Shown piece after piece: positions 1 through 5,797 of a DNA stretch of 5,797 nucleotides. The notes under the pieces were generated by a model, which saw only the letters and a program-made list of their open reading frames with translations, was not told where the DNA came from and made no database searches. This DNA is from Kuafuiihalomonas sp964477875 (lineage in GTDB: Bacteria; Myxococcota; Kuafuiibacteriia; Kuafuiibacteriales; Kuafuiibacteriaceae): contig CAYZFR010000228.1 of assembly GCA_964477875.1 (NCBI GenBank), positions 1-5,797 on the forward strand, in the 5' to 3' direction. The translations under genes were made by a program, and so were the position numbers. Position 1 is the first letter of the stretch, and every line of letters starts with the position of its first letter.

Positions 1-1082
1 AGGCCCTTCTTGCGCAGGTCCTCGGCAAGCTCTTCGGCCTGGGTCGTGAGGTACACCTCGGTGGCGCCGCAGGCGGTGACGAAGTCGATGAGCTCCTGGT
101 GGTCGGCAGCCTCGGCGAGGGGGAAGGCCTGGTCGACCCCGCTTTGAAACACGTAGGCGGGGTCGAGGGCTCGGCCCGAGATCAGGGCGAGGCGCCGCTT
201 CTGGATCCCGCGCACGGTTGCGTCGTGCCGAAGGATGGGAGGGATGAGGACGACCTCGTCGCGGGCCGGCTGCCCCTGGAGCCGCTTGGCGCCCAGCAGG
301 TCGCGGCCGAGCTGCACGTAGACCTTGGCCACGTCGTGGATCGCCCGGTGGACCCGGAGCCGGTAGCCCCGCTTGCCGAGCATGTACATCAGCTCCTGGG
401 CCGGGCCGAGGGGCGGCACCACCAGGACGGGGGTCGCCCTCTCTTCCAAGGCGTCGTCGACGAAACTCAGGATCCGCTCCTGCACCTCGGCTCGATCCGG
501 AAAACGCAGATCCCGCCGCCCAAAGGTGCCCGGCATGGCGATCACGTCGCAGGCCTGGGGCTGGGCCCGCTCGGCGGTACAGAGCTTCTGGGTCAGGAAG
601 TCGTTGGTGTAGAGCAGGCGCCGTCCGTTGCGCTGGATGAGCAGCTGCGCCGCGCCGGCCATGCGCCCGGCCGGATGCATCTCGAGCTCGAGCTTGCCCA
701 GCACGAAGGGCCGGCGGAAAGGGCTGGTCAGGGCGTCGATGCGCCCGCTCCCACGGGTGAGGATCTTGACCGTCTCCTCGGTGGCGAGGATGCGGCGCTT
801 CTTGCCCACCACGTCGGCGTGGGCGCTTGAGACGAAGGAGAGCTCCTTCTTCCGGTCGGCGTCGCACCACAGGACGGAGTCGCTCAGGTGCACGCCGCCC
901 GCCCACTCGAACTCACGGAAGGGGACATCGAAGTTCTCGGAAGGTCGAGAAGGCCGCTCCCGCTTCTCGAGCGGAGTCGGCTCCCAGAGCTCGATCCGGC
1001 GGGCGGAGGGCTTGGTCCGGACGGTGACCGGCGCCCGTGGCGTCGGAAACAGCTCCAGGTTTTCCGCAAAATCGGTCGGCAC
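1..1082 (-). CDS. MBL-fold/beta-CASP nuclease-like protein with degenerate active site (C-terminus beyond window)
   Basis: The minus strand is open for 360 codons and leaves the window without a stop, so the C-terminus is missing. The frame follows the metallo-beta-lactamase/beta-CASP family (CPSF73-like, ligase-associated exonuclease type) in order: FVSSAHADV at residues 83-91, HPAGRMAGAAQ at 136-146, YTNDF at 158-162, MPGTFG at 183-188, VPPLGPAQEL at 222-231 and FPLAEAADHQELIDFV at 320-335. Active relatives normally carry HxHxDH in the first motif, a GH pair in the second, ESTxG in the fourth and SDHAD in the last. Here these read SxHxDV, GR, PGTFG and AEAAD; only H88, D90 and D161 remain. 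By homology it would be a DNA/RNA nuclease, but catalysis looks lost, so a binding or structural role is inferred. Residues 1-50 are a Pro/Arg/Glu-rich extension. The GTG start at 1082 is a choice: no good Shine-Dalgarno is visible and the frame stays open upstream. It is divergent from bolA. Confidence 0.8.
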   Translation of the reverse strand, partial: MPTDFAENLELFPTPRAPVTVRTKPSARRIELWEPTPLEKRERPSRPSENFDVPFREFEWAGGVHLSDSVLWCDADRKKELSFVSSAHADVVGKKRRILATEETVKILTRGSGRIDALTSPFRRPFVLGKLELEMHPAGRMAGAAQLLIQRNGRRLLYTNDFLTQKLCTAERAQPQACDVIAMPGTFGRRDLRFPDRAEVQERILSFVDDALEERATPVLVVPPLGPAQELMYMLGKRGYRLRVHRAIHDVAKVYVQLGRDLLGAKRLQGQPARDEVVLIPPILRHDATVRGIQKRRLALISGRALDPAYVFQSGVDQAFPLAEAADHQELIDFVTACGATEVYLTTQAEELAEDLRKKG

Positions 1083-1169
1083 GATGGGTAATGGCGAGGC
1101 TACGGTCGCCCTATCAGGGAGGCAAGTTTCAGGCTCGACTCGGGGAGCGCGGCGTCGGACCCTTCCGCC
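1083..1169. promoter_or_regulatory. divergent intergenic region between the MBL-like gene and bolA
   Basis: This 87-base spacer must hold the start signals of both divergent genes, unless the minus-strand gene starts further upstream, as its frame allows. On the minus strand TTGCCT and TAGCCT are 17 bases apart and would place transcription just ahead of the GTG start; both hexamers match sigma70 only partly. A small perfect inverted repeat, CCCT-ATC-AGGG, lies at 1109-1119 inside that spacer and could be an operator half-site pair or chance. No strong Shine-Dalgarno precedes either start; a GGGGAG at about 1142-1147 is too far from the bolA ATG. Confidence 0.25.
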
Positions 1170-1394
1170 ATGACGACCGACGAGGTGAAGGCCCTCATCG
1201 AAAAGGGCCTCCCCGACTGTTCGGCCGAGGTCGTGGACCTGACCGGCACCGGCGACCACTTCAAGGCCGACGTGATCTCCCCCGCCTTCGAGGGGGCCAG
1301 TCTCATCGAGCAGCACCAGATGGTCTACAAGGCTTTGGGCACCCTGGTCGGCGGCGCGATCCACGCCCTCCAGCTCAACACCAAGGCGCCCTGA
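1170..1394 (+). CDS. BolA/IbaG-family protein
   Basis: This 74-residue protein has the usual length and whole-chain pattern of a short BolA/IbaG protein. A first helix with C17 leads to the TGTGDHFKADVIS segment (residues 25-37), then PAFEGASLIEQHQMVYKAL (38-56), and the family-defining C-terminal IHAL with H65 at 64-67. In characterised BolA proteins the conserved C-terminal histidine and a residue of the loop before HF bind a [2Fe-2S] cluster shared with a monothiol glutaredoxin; here H65 and H30 or the nearby loop are the candidates. Expected role: cytoplasmic adaptor in iron-sulfur trafficking or iron sensing. No monothiol glutaredoxin gene, the common partner, lies in the window; the next gene is the convergent ilvE. 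The ATG is chosen because it places the first helix at the proper point, although no clear ribosome binding site precedes it. IbaG-type is more likely than true BolA given the length. Confidence 0.88.
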   Translation: MTTDEVKALIEKGLPDCSAEVVDLTGTGDHFKADVISPAFEGASLIEQHQMVYKALGTLVGGAIHALQLNTKAP

Positions 1395-1420
1395 GCCGGC
1401 GACAGGTCAGGACATCCGGC
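1395..1420. terminator. possible weak hairpin between convergent bolA and ilvE
   Basis: Directly after the bolA stop, GCCGG (1395-1399) can pair with CCGGC (1416-1420) around a loop of about 16 bases. The site sits in the 33-base gap between two convergent genes, where a bidirectional terminator is expected. The stem is only five pairs and no T-run follows on either strand, so it does not meet the intrinsic-terminator pattern and may be chance in GC-rich DNA. Confidence 0.2.
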
Positions 1421-1427
1421 CGCGAGC

Positions 1428-2492
1428 TCAGGCCACGACTCTGAGCCAGCCTTTGGTGTCCGGCGCCTGGCCCCGCTGGATCGCGGTCAGGCGGCCGTAC
1501 AGATCCTTGGTCAGCGGACCAGGCTCACCGCCGCCGATGACGAGCTCACCCTCTTCGTGGCCGAGCACGCCGACCGGCGTCACCACCGCCGCGGTCCCGG
1601 TTCCGAAGACTTCCAACAAGCGCCCGGACTGGGCCCCCTCGACGACCTCTCGGACCGAGACCGACCGCTCCTTCACCGTCACGCCCTGGTCGGCCAGCAG
1701 CTCGATGGCGCTGGCCCGGGTGATGCCCGGCAGGATGGTGCCGCTCAGCGCCGGGGTCGCCACCTCGTCTTCGAAGCGGAAGAAGACGTTCATGGTGCCG
1801 ACCTCCTCCACGTTCTCGTGGCGGAGCGCGTCGGTCCAAAGGACCTGATCATAGCCCCGAGCCTTGGCCGCCATCTGGCCGGCCAGGCTCGCCGCATAGT
1901 TGCCGCCCGTCTTGGCCTCGCCGATGCCGCCCGGTGCCGCCCGGACCGCCTGCCGCTCCAGCCAGATCCGCGCCGGGCCGAGGCTTTTGCCGGAGTAGGT
2001 TCCGACCGGACAGGTCATCACGACGAAGCGGTAGGCGTTGGACGGACGCACGCCGAGGAAAGGCTCGGTGGCGAACATCAATGGGCGAACATAAAGCGAC
2101 CCCTCCGGATTGCCGCGAACCCAGCGCGCATCTTCGGCCACCAGGCGACTCACCGCCTCGACGAAGACGCCGGGCGGGAGCTCCGGCATGCAGATCCGTT
2201 TGGCGCTACGGGCGAAGCGAACCGCGTGGGCGTCGGGTCGAAACAGCTGCACCTGCTGGCCGGGGCCGAGGAAGGCCTTCATGCCCTCGAAGATCGTCTG
2301 TGCGTAGTGAAGCACCGATGCTCCCAGGCTCAGCTGGATGTCGGCGTAGGGCTCGATGACGGGCTGGGTCCAGGCGCCCTCCTCGTAGACCATCGAGAAG
2401 ATGTGGTCCGAGAATATGGATCCGAATCGCGGGGCTTGGCTCGGCACCGGCTTGGGCTGCGGGGTCCGACGCACCTCGAGGCCATCGAGCAT
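1428..2492 (-). CDS. ilvE: branched-chain amino acid aminotransferase, class II type
   Basis: The protein is a fold-type IV, pyridoxal-phosphate enzyme that swaps amino groups between glutamate and the 2-oxoacids of leucine, isoleucine and valine, in the cytoplasm. At 354 residues it fits the longer BCAT subfamily shared with eukaryotes rather than the roughly 300-residue E. coli form. Visible marks are LHYAQTIFEGMKAF at 61-74, LYVRPLMFATEPFLGV at 133-148, the GEAKTGGNYAASL segment at 191-203 with K194 as the predicted Schiff-base lysine, ENVEEVGTMNVFF at 226-238 with E230 as the predicted contact to the PLP ring nitrogen, the SGTILPGITR phosphate-binding segment at 250-259, and FGTGTAAVVTPVG near the C-terminus. 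All key residues are present, so it should be active. It lies 54 bases downstream of the DUF482 gene on the same strand and may be co-transcribed with it. The ATG at 2492 is supported by GAGAAGG just upstream. Confidence 0.96.
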   Translation of the reverse strand: MLDGLEVRRTPQPKPVPSQAPRFGSIFSDHIFSMVYEEGAWTQPVIEPYADIQLSLGASVLHYAQTIFEGMKAFLGPGQQVQLFRPDAHAVRFARSAKRICMPELPPGVFVEAVSRLVAEDARWVRGNPEGSLYVRPLMFATEPFLGVRPSNAYRFVVMTCPVGTYSGKSLGPARIWLERQAVRAAPGGIGEAKTGGNYAASLAGQMAAKARGYDQVLWTDALRHENVEEVGTMNVFFRFEDEVATPALSGTILPGITRASAIELLADQGVTVKERSVSVREVVEGAQSGRLLEVFGTGTAAVVTPVGVLGHEEGELVIGGGEPGPLTKDLYGRLTAIQRGQAPDTKGWLRVVA

Positions 2493-2496
2493 GCGG

Positions 2497-2503
2497 CCTT
2501 CTC
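2497..2503 (-). promoter_or_regulatory. Shine-Dalgarno site of ilvE
   Basis: Read on the minus strand, GAGAAGG lies four bases before the ilvE ATG. The spacing is slightly short, but it is the only purine-rich site near this start. It fits translation from the first ATG rather than from the next in-frame Met at residue 34, which would remove conserved N-terminal sequence. Confidence 0.5.
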
Positions 2504-2546
2504 GCGGCAGTGCCGCACGGTGGTCAATGGATTCGTTGCTCGGGGA

Positions 2547-3677
2547 TCATCCCAGCATCGCTTCTCGTTCGCGGAGTAGGGCTTCACGTTCGCGACGCAA
2601 GTAGTCACCGATGAGGCCGTGGACGCGAGGCTCGCGCAGGTAGTGGGCCGAGCGCATCACCGTCGGCTCGAAGCCCCGTACGAGCTTGTGTTCGCCGCCC
2701 GCACCGGGCTCGAACACGTCGAGGCCCTTCCGCAAGCACTCGTCGACACCGTGGTAATAGCAAACGTTGAAGTGTAGGTGCCGCTGCTCCTCGAAGCATC
2801 CCCAGTATCGGCCATAGAGGCGCTTGCCCTTCTCGAAGTTGACCGCCCCCGCGACGACCTGGTCGTCCTCGTTTCGGGCCACCACCAGGCGCAGCCGGTC
2901 CGTAAACTCCTCACACCAAACCTCGAAGGCGCGCCTGGTCAGGTACTTCCGACCCCAGAAGAGCTTATCGATGGTCGACTTGTAGAGTCGGTACGCGGTC
3001 TCGGCCTGGCCCTTCAGCTGCTCACCGGCCAGGGTCTCGATGTGAATGCCTTGCTTGTCCAGCTCGCGGCGCTCTCGCTTTAGCTGATTGCGGCGCTTGC
3101 TGTTGAAGCGCCCCAGATAGTCCTCGAAGCTCACCTCCCCCCTCCGAAACCAATGGTACTGAATGCCGAAGCGCTGATGAAAGCCCGCCGCCTCCAGGGC
3201 CTCGATCTCGGCTTCGGTGGTGAAGTTGACGTGGACGCTGGACAGCTCCATGGCCTGGCAGACTTCGATCAGGACCTCGGCCAGTGCCTTGCGAAGCGTG
3301 GGCCCATCCTCGTCCGGCGCCACCAGGAGTCGAGGGCCGGTGACCGGCGTGAAGGGCACGCCGACCAGGAGCTTGGGATAGTAATCGATGCCGAGCCGGT
3401 GGCACAGATCTGCCCACGAGAAGTCGAACACGAACTCGCCCTGACTGTGGAACTTCACGTAGGCCGGCGCAGCCGCAACGAGCTTCCCGTCCCGGCGCAC
3501 GACCGGAAAGCGGGGCACCCAGCCAGTCTCGGGCCGCACAGTCCCCGCCTCCTCCAAGGAGCGGAGAAAACGCCACTCCACGAAGGGTGAGCTGTCCCCG
3601 TCCCCCACCAAGCGATCCCAAGCATCGACGTCGAGGGCGGAGGCGCCCTCCACCACGTCCACGGACAGCGACTGCAT
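2547..3677 (-). CDS. COG3146/DUF482 family GNAT-fold protein (peptidoglycan-recognition/FemAB-like annotation)
   Basis: This 376-residue protein carries the hallmark segments of the COG3146/DUF482 family: SSPFVEWRFLRSLEEAG at 29-45, APAYVKFHSQGEFVFDFSWA at 70-89, DYYPKLLVGVPFTPVTGPRL at 98-117, a basic NSKRRNQLKRERREL stretch in the middle, and near the end HLHFNVCYYHGVDECLRKGL followed by the FEPGAGGEHKLVRGFEP segment. Family members are predicted to have a double GNAT fold like FemAB or leucyl/phenylalanyl-transferases. They are often labelled peptidogalycan biosynthesis/recognition proteins, but I know of no settled substrate, so the function is family-level only. No signal peptide or membrane helix is visible; it should be cytoplasmic. 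The reading frame is open far upstream (to about 5300) only because of base composition; family alignment places the start at the ATG at 3677. A GTG 13 codons earlier (3716) is the alternative. No convincing Shine-Dalgarno precedes either. ilvE follows after 54 bases. Confidence 0.9.
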   Translation of the reverse strand: MQSLSVDVVEGASALDVDAWDRLVGDGDSSPFVEWRFLRSLEEAGTVRPETGWVPRFPVVRRDGKLVAAAPAYVKFHSQGEFVFDFSWADLCHRLGIDYYPKLLVGVPFTPVTGPRLLVAPDEDGPTLRKALAEVLIEVCQAMELSSVHVNFTTEAEIEALEAAGFHQRFGIQYHWFRRGEVSFEDYLGRFNSKRRNQLKRERRELDKQGIHIETLAGEQLKGQAETAYRLYKSTIDKLFWGRKYLTRRAFEVWCEEFTDRLRLVVARNEDDQVVAGAVNFEKGKRLYGRYWGCFEEQRHLHFNVCYYHGVDECLRKGLDVFEPGAGGEHKLVRGFEPTVMRSAHYLREPRVHGLIGDYLRREREALLREREAMLG

Positions 3678-4022
3678 CCGATGACGAAGGTAGGGAGCGA
3701 TGGCGACCGCGTCCACGAAGCACGTCCGACCGCGTGAACCTCGACCCGGATTTCGCCTCATACCCCGACTCCGCGGTCGTAATTCTCGTTCGGGCGATCC
3801 GCCCCCAGCGGAACGAGGAGCCGGGTCTGGCCACGGCCCGCGGCCTGGGCCGATCCGCTCGGCAAGATCAGACACAGGACGACGAGGAGGGCGGAAAACT
3901 GCGGTCCACAGGCGGTGCGCGGCCGAAGGCTCCAGGCTTTGGCCACCAGCGGCAAGACGTCGGTGGCGAGTCAGTCCGAAATTTTGGTCGACCTCTCGGG
4001 CGTGGGGACTAGACTCGACCTC
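3678..4022. other. 345-base divergent region between the DUF482 gene and trxB
   Basis: This stretch separates minus-strand and plus-strand genes and so should hold promoters for both. It contains a plausible short minus-strand coding frame (listed separately) and an 8-base direct repeat, GACCGCGT, at about 3704 and 3729, just upstream of the DUF482 start. The AT-richest spot is GAAATTTTGG at about 3978-3987, some 40 bases before the trxB start. I could not assign confident -35/-10 hexamers on either strand, and no clear Shine-Dalgarno precedes the trxB ATG. No RNA gene or riboswitch fold was recognised by eye. Confidence 0.4.
3758..3946 (-). CDS. possible small exported peptide (hypothetical)
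   Basis: I do not recognise this product. From a GTG at 3946 the frame gives 62 residues with a textbook Sec signal peptide: a basic N-region (K3, R8, R10), a hydrophobic core FSALLVVLCLIL at 17-28, and a signal peptidase I site SAQA|A at 32-36. The remaining mature part is only 27 residues (AGRGQTRLLVPLGADRPNEN at 36-55 and seven more). About 80 percent of its codons end in G or C, as in the neighbouring real genes. A TTG three codons earlier (3955) is an alternative start; an in-frame stop lies shortly before it. No Shine-Dalgarno is seen. It is on the same strand as the DUF482 gene and ends 80 bases before its ATG, so it could lead that transcription unit. It might instead be the head of a longer, frameshifted secreted protein, or chance. 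Confidence 0.4.
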   Translation of the reverse strand: MAKAWSLRPRTACGPQFSALLVVLCLILPSGSAQAAGRGQTRLLVPLGADRPNENYDRGVGV

Positions 4023-4979
4023 ATGAAACGTCGAAAGGTGGTGATCATCGGAAGCGGGCCGGCGGGCTACACCGCTGCGCTCTACAGCGCTCGAGCCAAC
4101 CTGGAGCCGGTGCTCATCGAGGGCGGGTTCATCCCCGGCAACCAGTCCGTCCTTCCTGGCGGCCAGCTCATGATCACGACCGACGTCGAGAACTACCCGG
4201 GCTTCCCGGACGGGATCATGGGCCCAGACATGATGGAACGCTTCAAAGAGCAGGCGACCCGCTTCGGGACGGTGATCCTTCACGGCTTCGTGACCAAGGT
4301 CGATCTCGGTCAACGTCCCTTCCGGATCGAGGTCGAAGACCAGCCACGCTACGAGGCCGACGCCTTGATCATCGCCACCGGCGCGGTGGCCAAGCTGCTC
4401 GAGATCCCGGGTGAGCGAGAGCTCATGGGCCACGGTGTGTCGGCCTGCGCCACCTGTGATGGCGCCTTCTTCCGCGAAAAGCACGTGGTGGTGGTCGGCG
4501 GCGGCGACACCGCCATGGAGGAGGCTACCTTCCTCACCCGCTTCGCTTCCAAGGTGACGGTCATCCACCGCCGCGACGAGCTGAGGGCCTCGGCGGTGAT
4601 GGCCGAGCGCGCCCAGAAGAACCCAAAGATCGATTTCGTCTGGAACACCCAGGTGACCGAGGTGCTGGGCGAAAAGGAATCCGGCGTGCGGGCGGTGAAG
4701 GTTTTGAACACCCAGACCAAAGAGGCCAGCGAGTTCGCTTGCGAGGGATTCTTCGTGGCCATCGGTCACCAGCCCAACACCCAGCTCTTCGAAGGCCAGC
4801 TCGACACCGACGAGGACGGCTACCTGAGGGTGGAGAAGGGGACGAGCAAGACCCAGATCCCCGGAGTCTTCGCCTGTGGCGACGTGCAGGACAAGGTGTA
4901 CCGCCAGGCCGTCACCGCAGCCGGTACGGGCTGCATGGCGGCCATCGACGCCGAGCGCTTCCTGGAGGCGAATGAATGA
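4023..4979 (+). CDS. trxB: thioredoxin reductase (NADPH), low-molecular-weight FAD type
   Basis: This flavoenzyme passes electrons from NADPH through FAD and a redox-active cysteine pair to thioredoxin in the cytoplasm. The 318-residue length is typical. In order: the FAD-binding GSGPAGYTAALYSARANL at 10-27, GGQLMITTDVENYPGFP at 46-62, the ATG motif (IIATGAV) before the second domain, the catalytic CATCDGAFF with C142 and C145, the NADPH-binding GGGDTAMEEATFLT at 159-172, HRRDELRAS at 182-190 matching the NADPH-preferring HRRxxxR pattern, and the C-terminal FAD motif FACGDVQDKVYRQAV starting at 283. All catalytic residues are present. The loop at 34-46 before GGQL is several residues longer than in E. 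coli TrxB, as in yeast- and plant-like low-Mr reductases. The frame is open to 3915, but the ATG at 4023 is chosen because it places the first beta strand (KVVIIGSG) at the N-terminus. It overlaps the next gene by four bases. Confidence 0.96.
   Translation: MKRRKVVIIGSGPAGYTAALYSARANLEPVLIEGGFIPGNQSVLPGGQLMITTDVENYPGFPDGIMGPDMMERFKEQATRFGTVILHGFVTKVDLGQRPFRIEVEDQPRYEADALIIATGAVAKLLEIPGERELMGHGVSACATCDGAFFREKHVVVVGGGDTAMEEATFLTRFASKVTVIHRRDELRASAVMAERAQKNPKIDFVWNTQVTEVLGEKESGVRAVKVLNTQTKEASEFACEGFFVAIGHQPNTQLFEGQLDTDEDGYLRVEKGTSKTQIPGVFACGDVQDKVYRQAVTAAGTGCMAAIDAERFLEANE
4964..4968 (+). promoter_or_regulatory. Shine-Dalgarno site of the vWA lipoprotein gene, inside trxB
   Basis: GGAGG lies seven bases before the ATG at 4976, inside the last codons of trxB. 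It is the clearest ribosome binding site in the window. Together with the ATGA stop/start overlap it suggests re-initiation or translational coupling with trxB. A second ATG at 4972 is nearer and in another frame, but that frame lacks a signal peptide or any recognisable domain. Confidence 0.65.
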
Positions 4980-5767
4980 GGCCCCTTCTCGCCCTCGCGC
5001 TCGGGGTCCTCGCCTCCGGCTGCGAGGACGACGGCGTGTTCGTTCCACCGACCGAGGTCCCGGACCTGGGATGCCAAGTTTCGAACGCCCGGACTTTTCA
5101 GGTCTTCTTCGTGGTCGACGTCTCCAACTCGGTGGCCGCCAACGACGTGCTGAATGCTTTCCAGGAAGAGCTGGTCGACTTCGCTTTCGCCTTCCCCGAG
5201 TTCGACGCCAACGAGAACCGGGTGCTGGTCGACTATTACGTGATCGGCTTCGTGAACGACTTCGCCTTCTTTCCTCCTGGAACCCGCCGGATGACGGCAC
5301 CGGTGGCGGTGAGTGAAGCCCTGGAGCAGGCCCAGGCCTTCGGTCAGATGCAGGACAATACCGAGGTCGAAGAGAACCTGCTCGACGCGCTGAATGCGGT
5401 CTTCGGGGTCGCCTTCGAAGAGGGCATGGACGGCGAGTTGATCCCGGTGTCGGATCGGATCTTGGTCATTGGCACCACCGACGATGATTTCGTCGATCAA
5501 GGCGAAATTTTGACCCCCAACATCGAGGTCCAGACCTCCTACACCGAGCTTTCGGAGCGAATCGATCGTGTGTCGGACGTGATGAGCGTCTTCATGTTCA
5601 CCCCCGGAGACATCGAAGGCATCGACCGGAACTTCAGGCTGCAGCCGCCGCTTTCGGTGGAGCGCTTCGACCTCGAGGCCATCACCGGCGGCTCGGGTTC
5701 GGTGGGTCGGATCTTGTCCCAGGTCGCGGTCGACGCCGCATGCGCCCAGGGCTCCGCCACGCCCTGA
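4976..5767 (+). CDS. secreted lipoprotein with von Willebrand factor A-type domain
   Basis: The 263-residue product begins with a short lipoprotein signal (MRPLLALALGVLASGC, residues 1-16); C16 is the predicted lipidated cysteine, although Ala rather than Leu occupies the -3 position. It is followed by an acidic EDD. A vWA-like domain follows: FQVFFVVDVSNSVAAND at 41-57 contains the DxSxS metal-ion-dependent adhesion motif (D48, S50, S52); DNTEVEENLLDAL at 127-139 offers the MIDAS threonine (T129); RILVIGTTDDDF at 161-172 offers the second-loop aspartates. The mature part is strongly acidic. C33 and C256 are its only other cysteines and flank the domain, so a terminal disulfide clamp is plausible. 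The substrate or partner is unknown; vWA lipoproteins of this kind are usually called hypothetical and may bind metal, adhere, or act in envelope assembly. The gene overlaps trxB by ATGA and shares its transcript. Membrane location (inner or outer) cannot be settled from the sequence. Confidence 0.85.
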   Translation: MRPLLALALGVLASGCEDDGVFVPPTEVPDLGCQVSNARTFQVFFVVDVSNSVAANDVLNAFQEELVDFAFAFPEFDANENRVLVDYYVIGFVNDFAFFPPGTRRMTAPVAVSEALEQAQAFGQMQDNTEVEENLLDALNAVFGVAFEEGMDGELIPVSDRILVIGTTDDDFVDQGEILTPNIEVQTSYTELSERIDRVSDVMSVFMFTPGDIEGIDRNFRLQPPLSVERFDLEAITGGSGSVGRILSQVAVDAACAQGSATP

Positions 5768-5797
5768 GGGGCGGCTTCCCGCTGTCGTCCTTGACGT

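Noticed and set aside
99..830. 243-codon plus-strand frame opposite the MBL-like gene
   Set aside because: It is a mirror of the real minus-strand frame, rich in His, Gly and Leu, without motifs.
628..1173. 181-codon plus-strand frame ending at the bolA start
   Set aside because: Ser/Arg-rich translation without motifs, antisense to the MBL-like gene; no family resemblance.
1557..2579. 340-codon plus-strand frame opposite ilvE
   Set aside because: It lies antisense to a clear ilvE; the translation is low-complexity and matches no family. It is open because of third-position GC bias.
3985..4016. TTGGTC ... TAGACT as a trxB promoter
   Set aside because: The two hexamers are about 20 bases apart, too far for a normal sigma70 promoter, and they match the consensus weakly.
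3678..5300. Minus-strand open frame continuing upstream of the DUF482 start, giving a 917-codon frame
   Set aside because: It runs antisense through trxB and the lipoprotein, both certain or well supported, and its translation is Arg/His/Gly-rich without any domain. Only the part from 3677 down matches a family.
4820..5500. 226-codon minus-strand frame opposite the vWA lipoprotein
   Set aside because: The plus-strand frame has a lipoprotein signal, a MIDAS motif and a strong ribosome binding site; the minus frame has none of these.
5768..5797. Possible terminator after the vWA lipoprotein
   Set aside because: Only 30 bases remain; there is no stable stem and no T-run.

Overview
The window is a compact, GC-rich stretch of bacterial chromosome with strong G/C preference at third codon positions. 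That bias explains why many long open frames lie antisense to the real genes. Gene content (class II-type branched-chain aminotransferase, COG3146/DUF482 acyltransferase-like protein, low-molecular-weight thioredoxin reductase, BolA-like protein, von Willebrand A lipoprotein) suggests a Gram-negative, high-GC bacterium. A myxobacterium or other former deltaproteobacterium would fit, but this is inference; no rRNA or other phylogenetic marker is present. I see no tRNA, rRNA, CRISPR array, insertion sequence or phage gene.

Layout. Positions 1-1082 (minus) hold most of a metallo-beta-lactamase/beta-CASP nuclease-family protein that runs off the left edge and has lost most of its metal-binding residues. 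An 87-base divergent spacer separates it from a small bolA-like gene (1170-1394, plus). bolA converges, with a 33-base gap, on ilvE (1428-2492, minus). Upstream of ilvE on the same strand is a COG3146/DUF482 GNAT-fold protein (2547-3677), and ahead of that a possible small exported peptide (3758-3946). These three may form one minus-strand transcription unit. On the plus strand, trxB (4023-4979) starts divergently and overlaps by four bases (ATGA) a lipoprotein with a von Willebrand A domain (4976-5767).

How they work together. ilvE is the last transamination step of Leu/Ile/Val synthesis or the first step of their breakdown. trxB makes reduced thioredoxin from NADPH. bolA belongs to the iron-sulfur/glutaredoxin circle. 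No single pathway unites the window, so most of it looks like ordinary housekeeping. The two observations most worth a second look are the apparent MBL/beta-CASP pseudoenzyme at the left edge and the translational coupling of thioredoxin reductase to a secreted vWA lipoprotein. I found no clear new multi-gene system.
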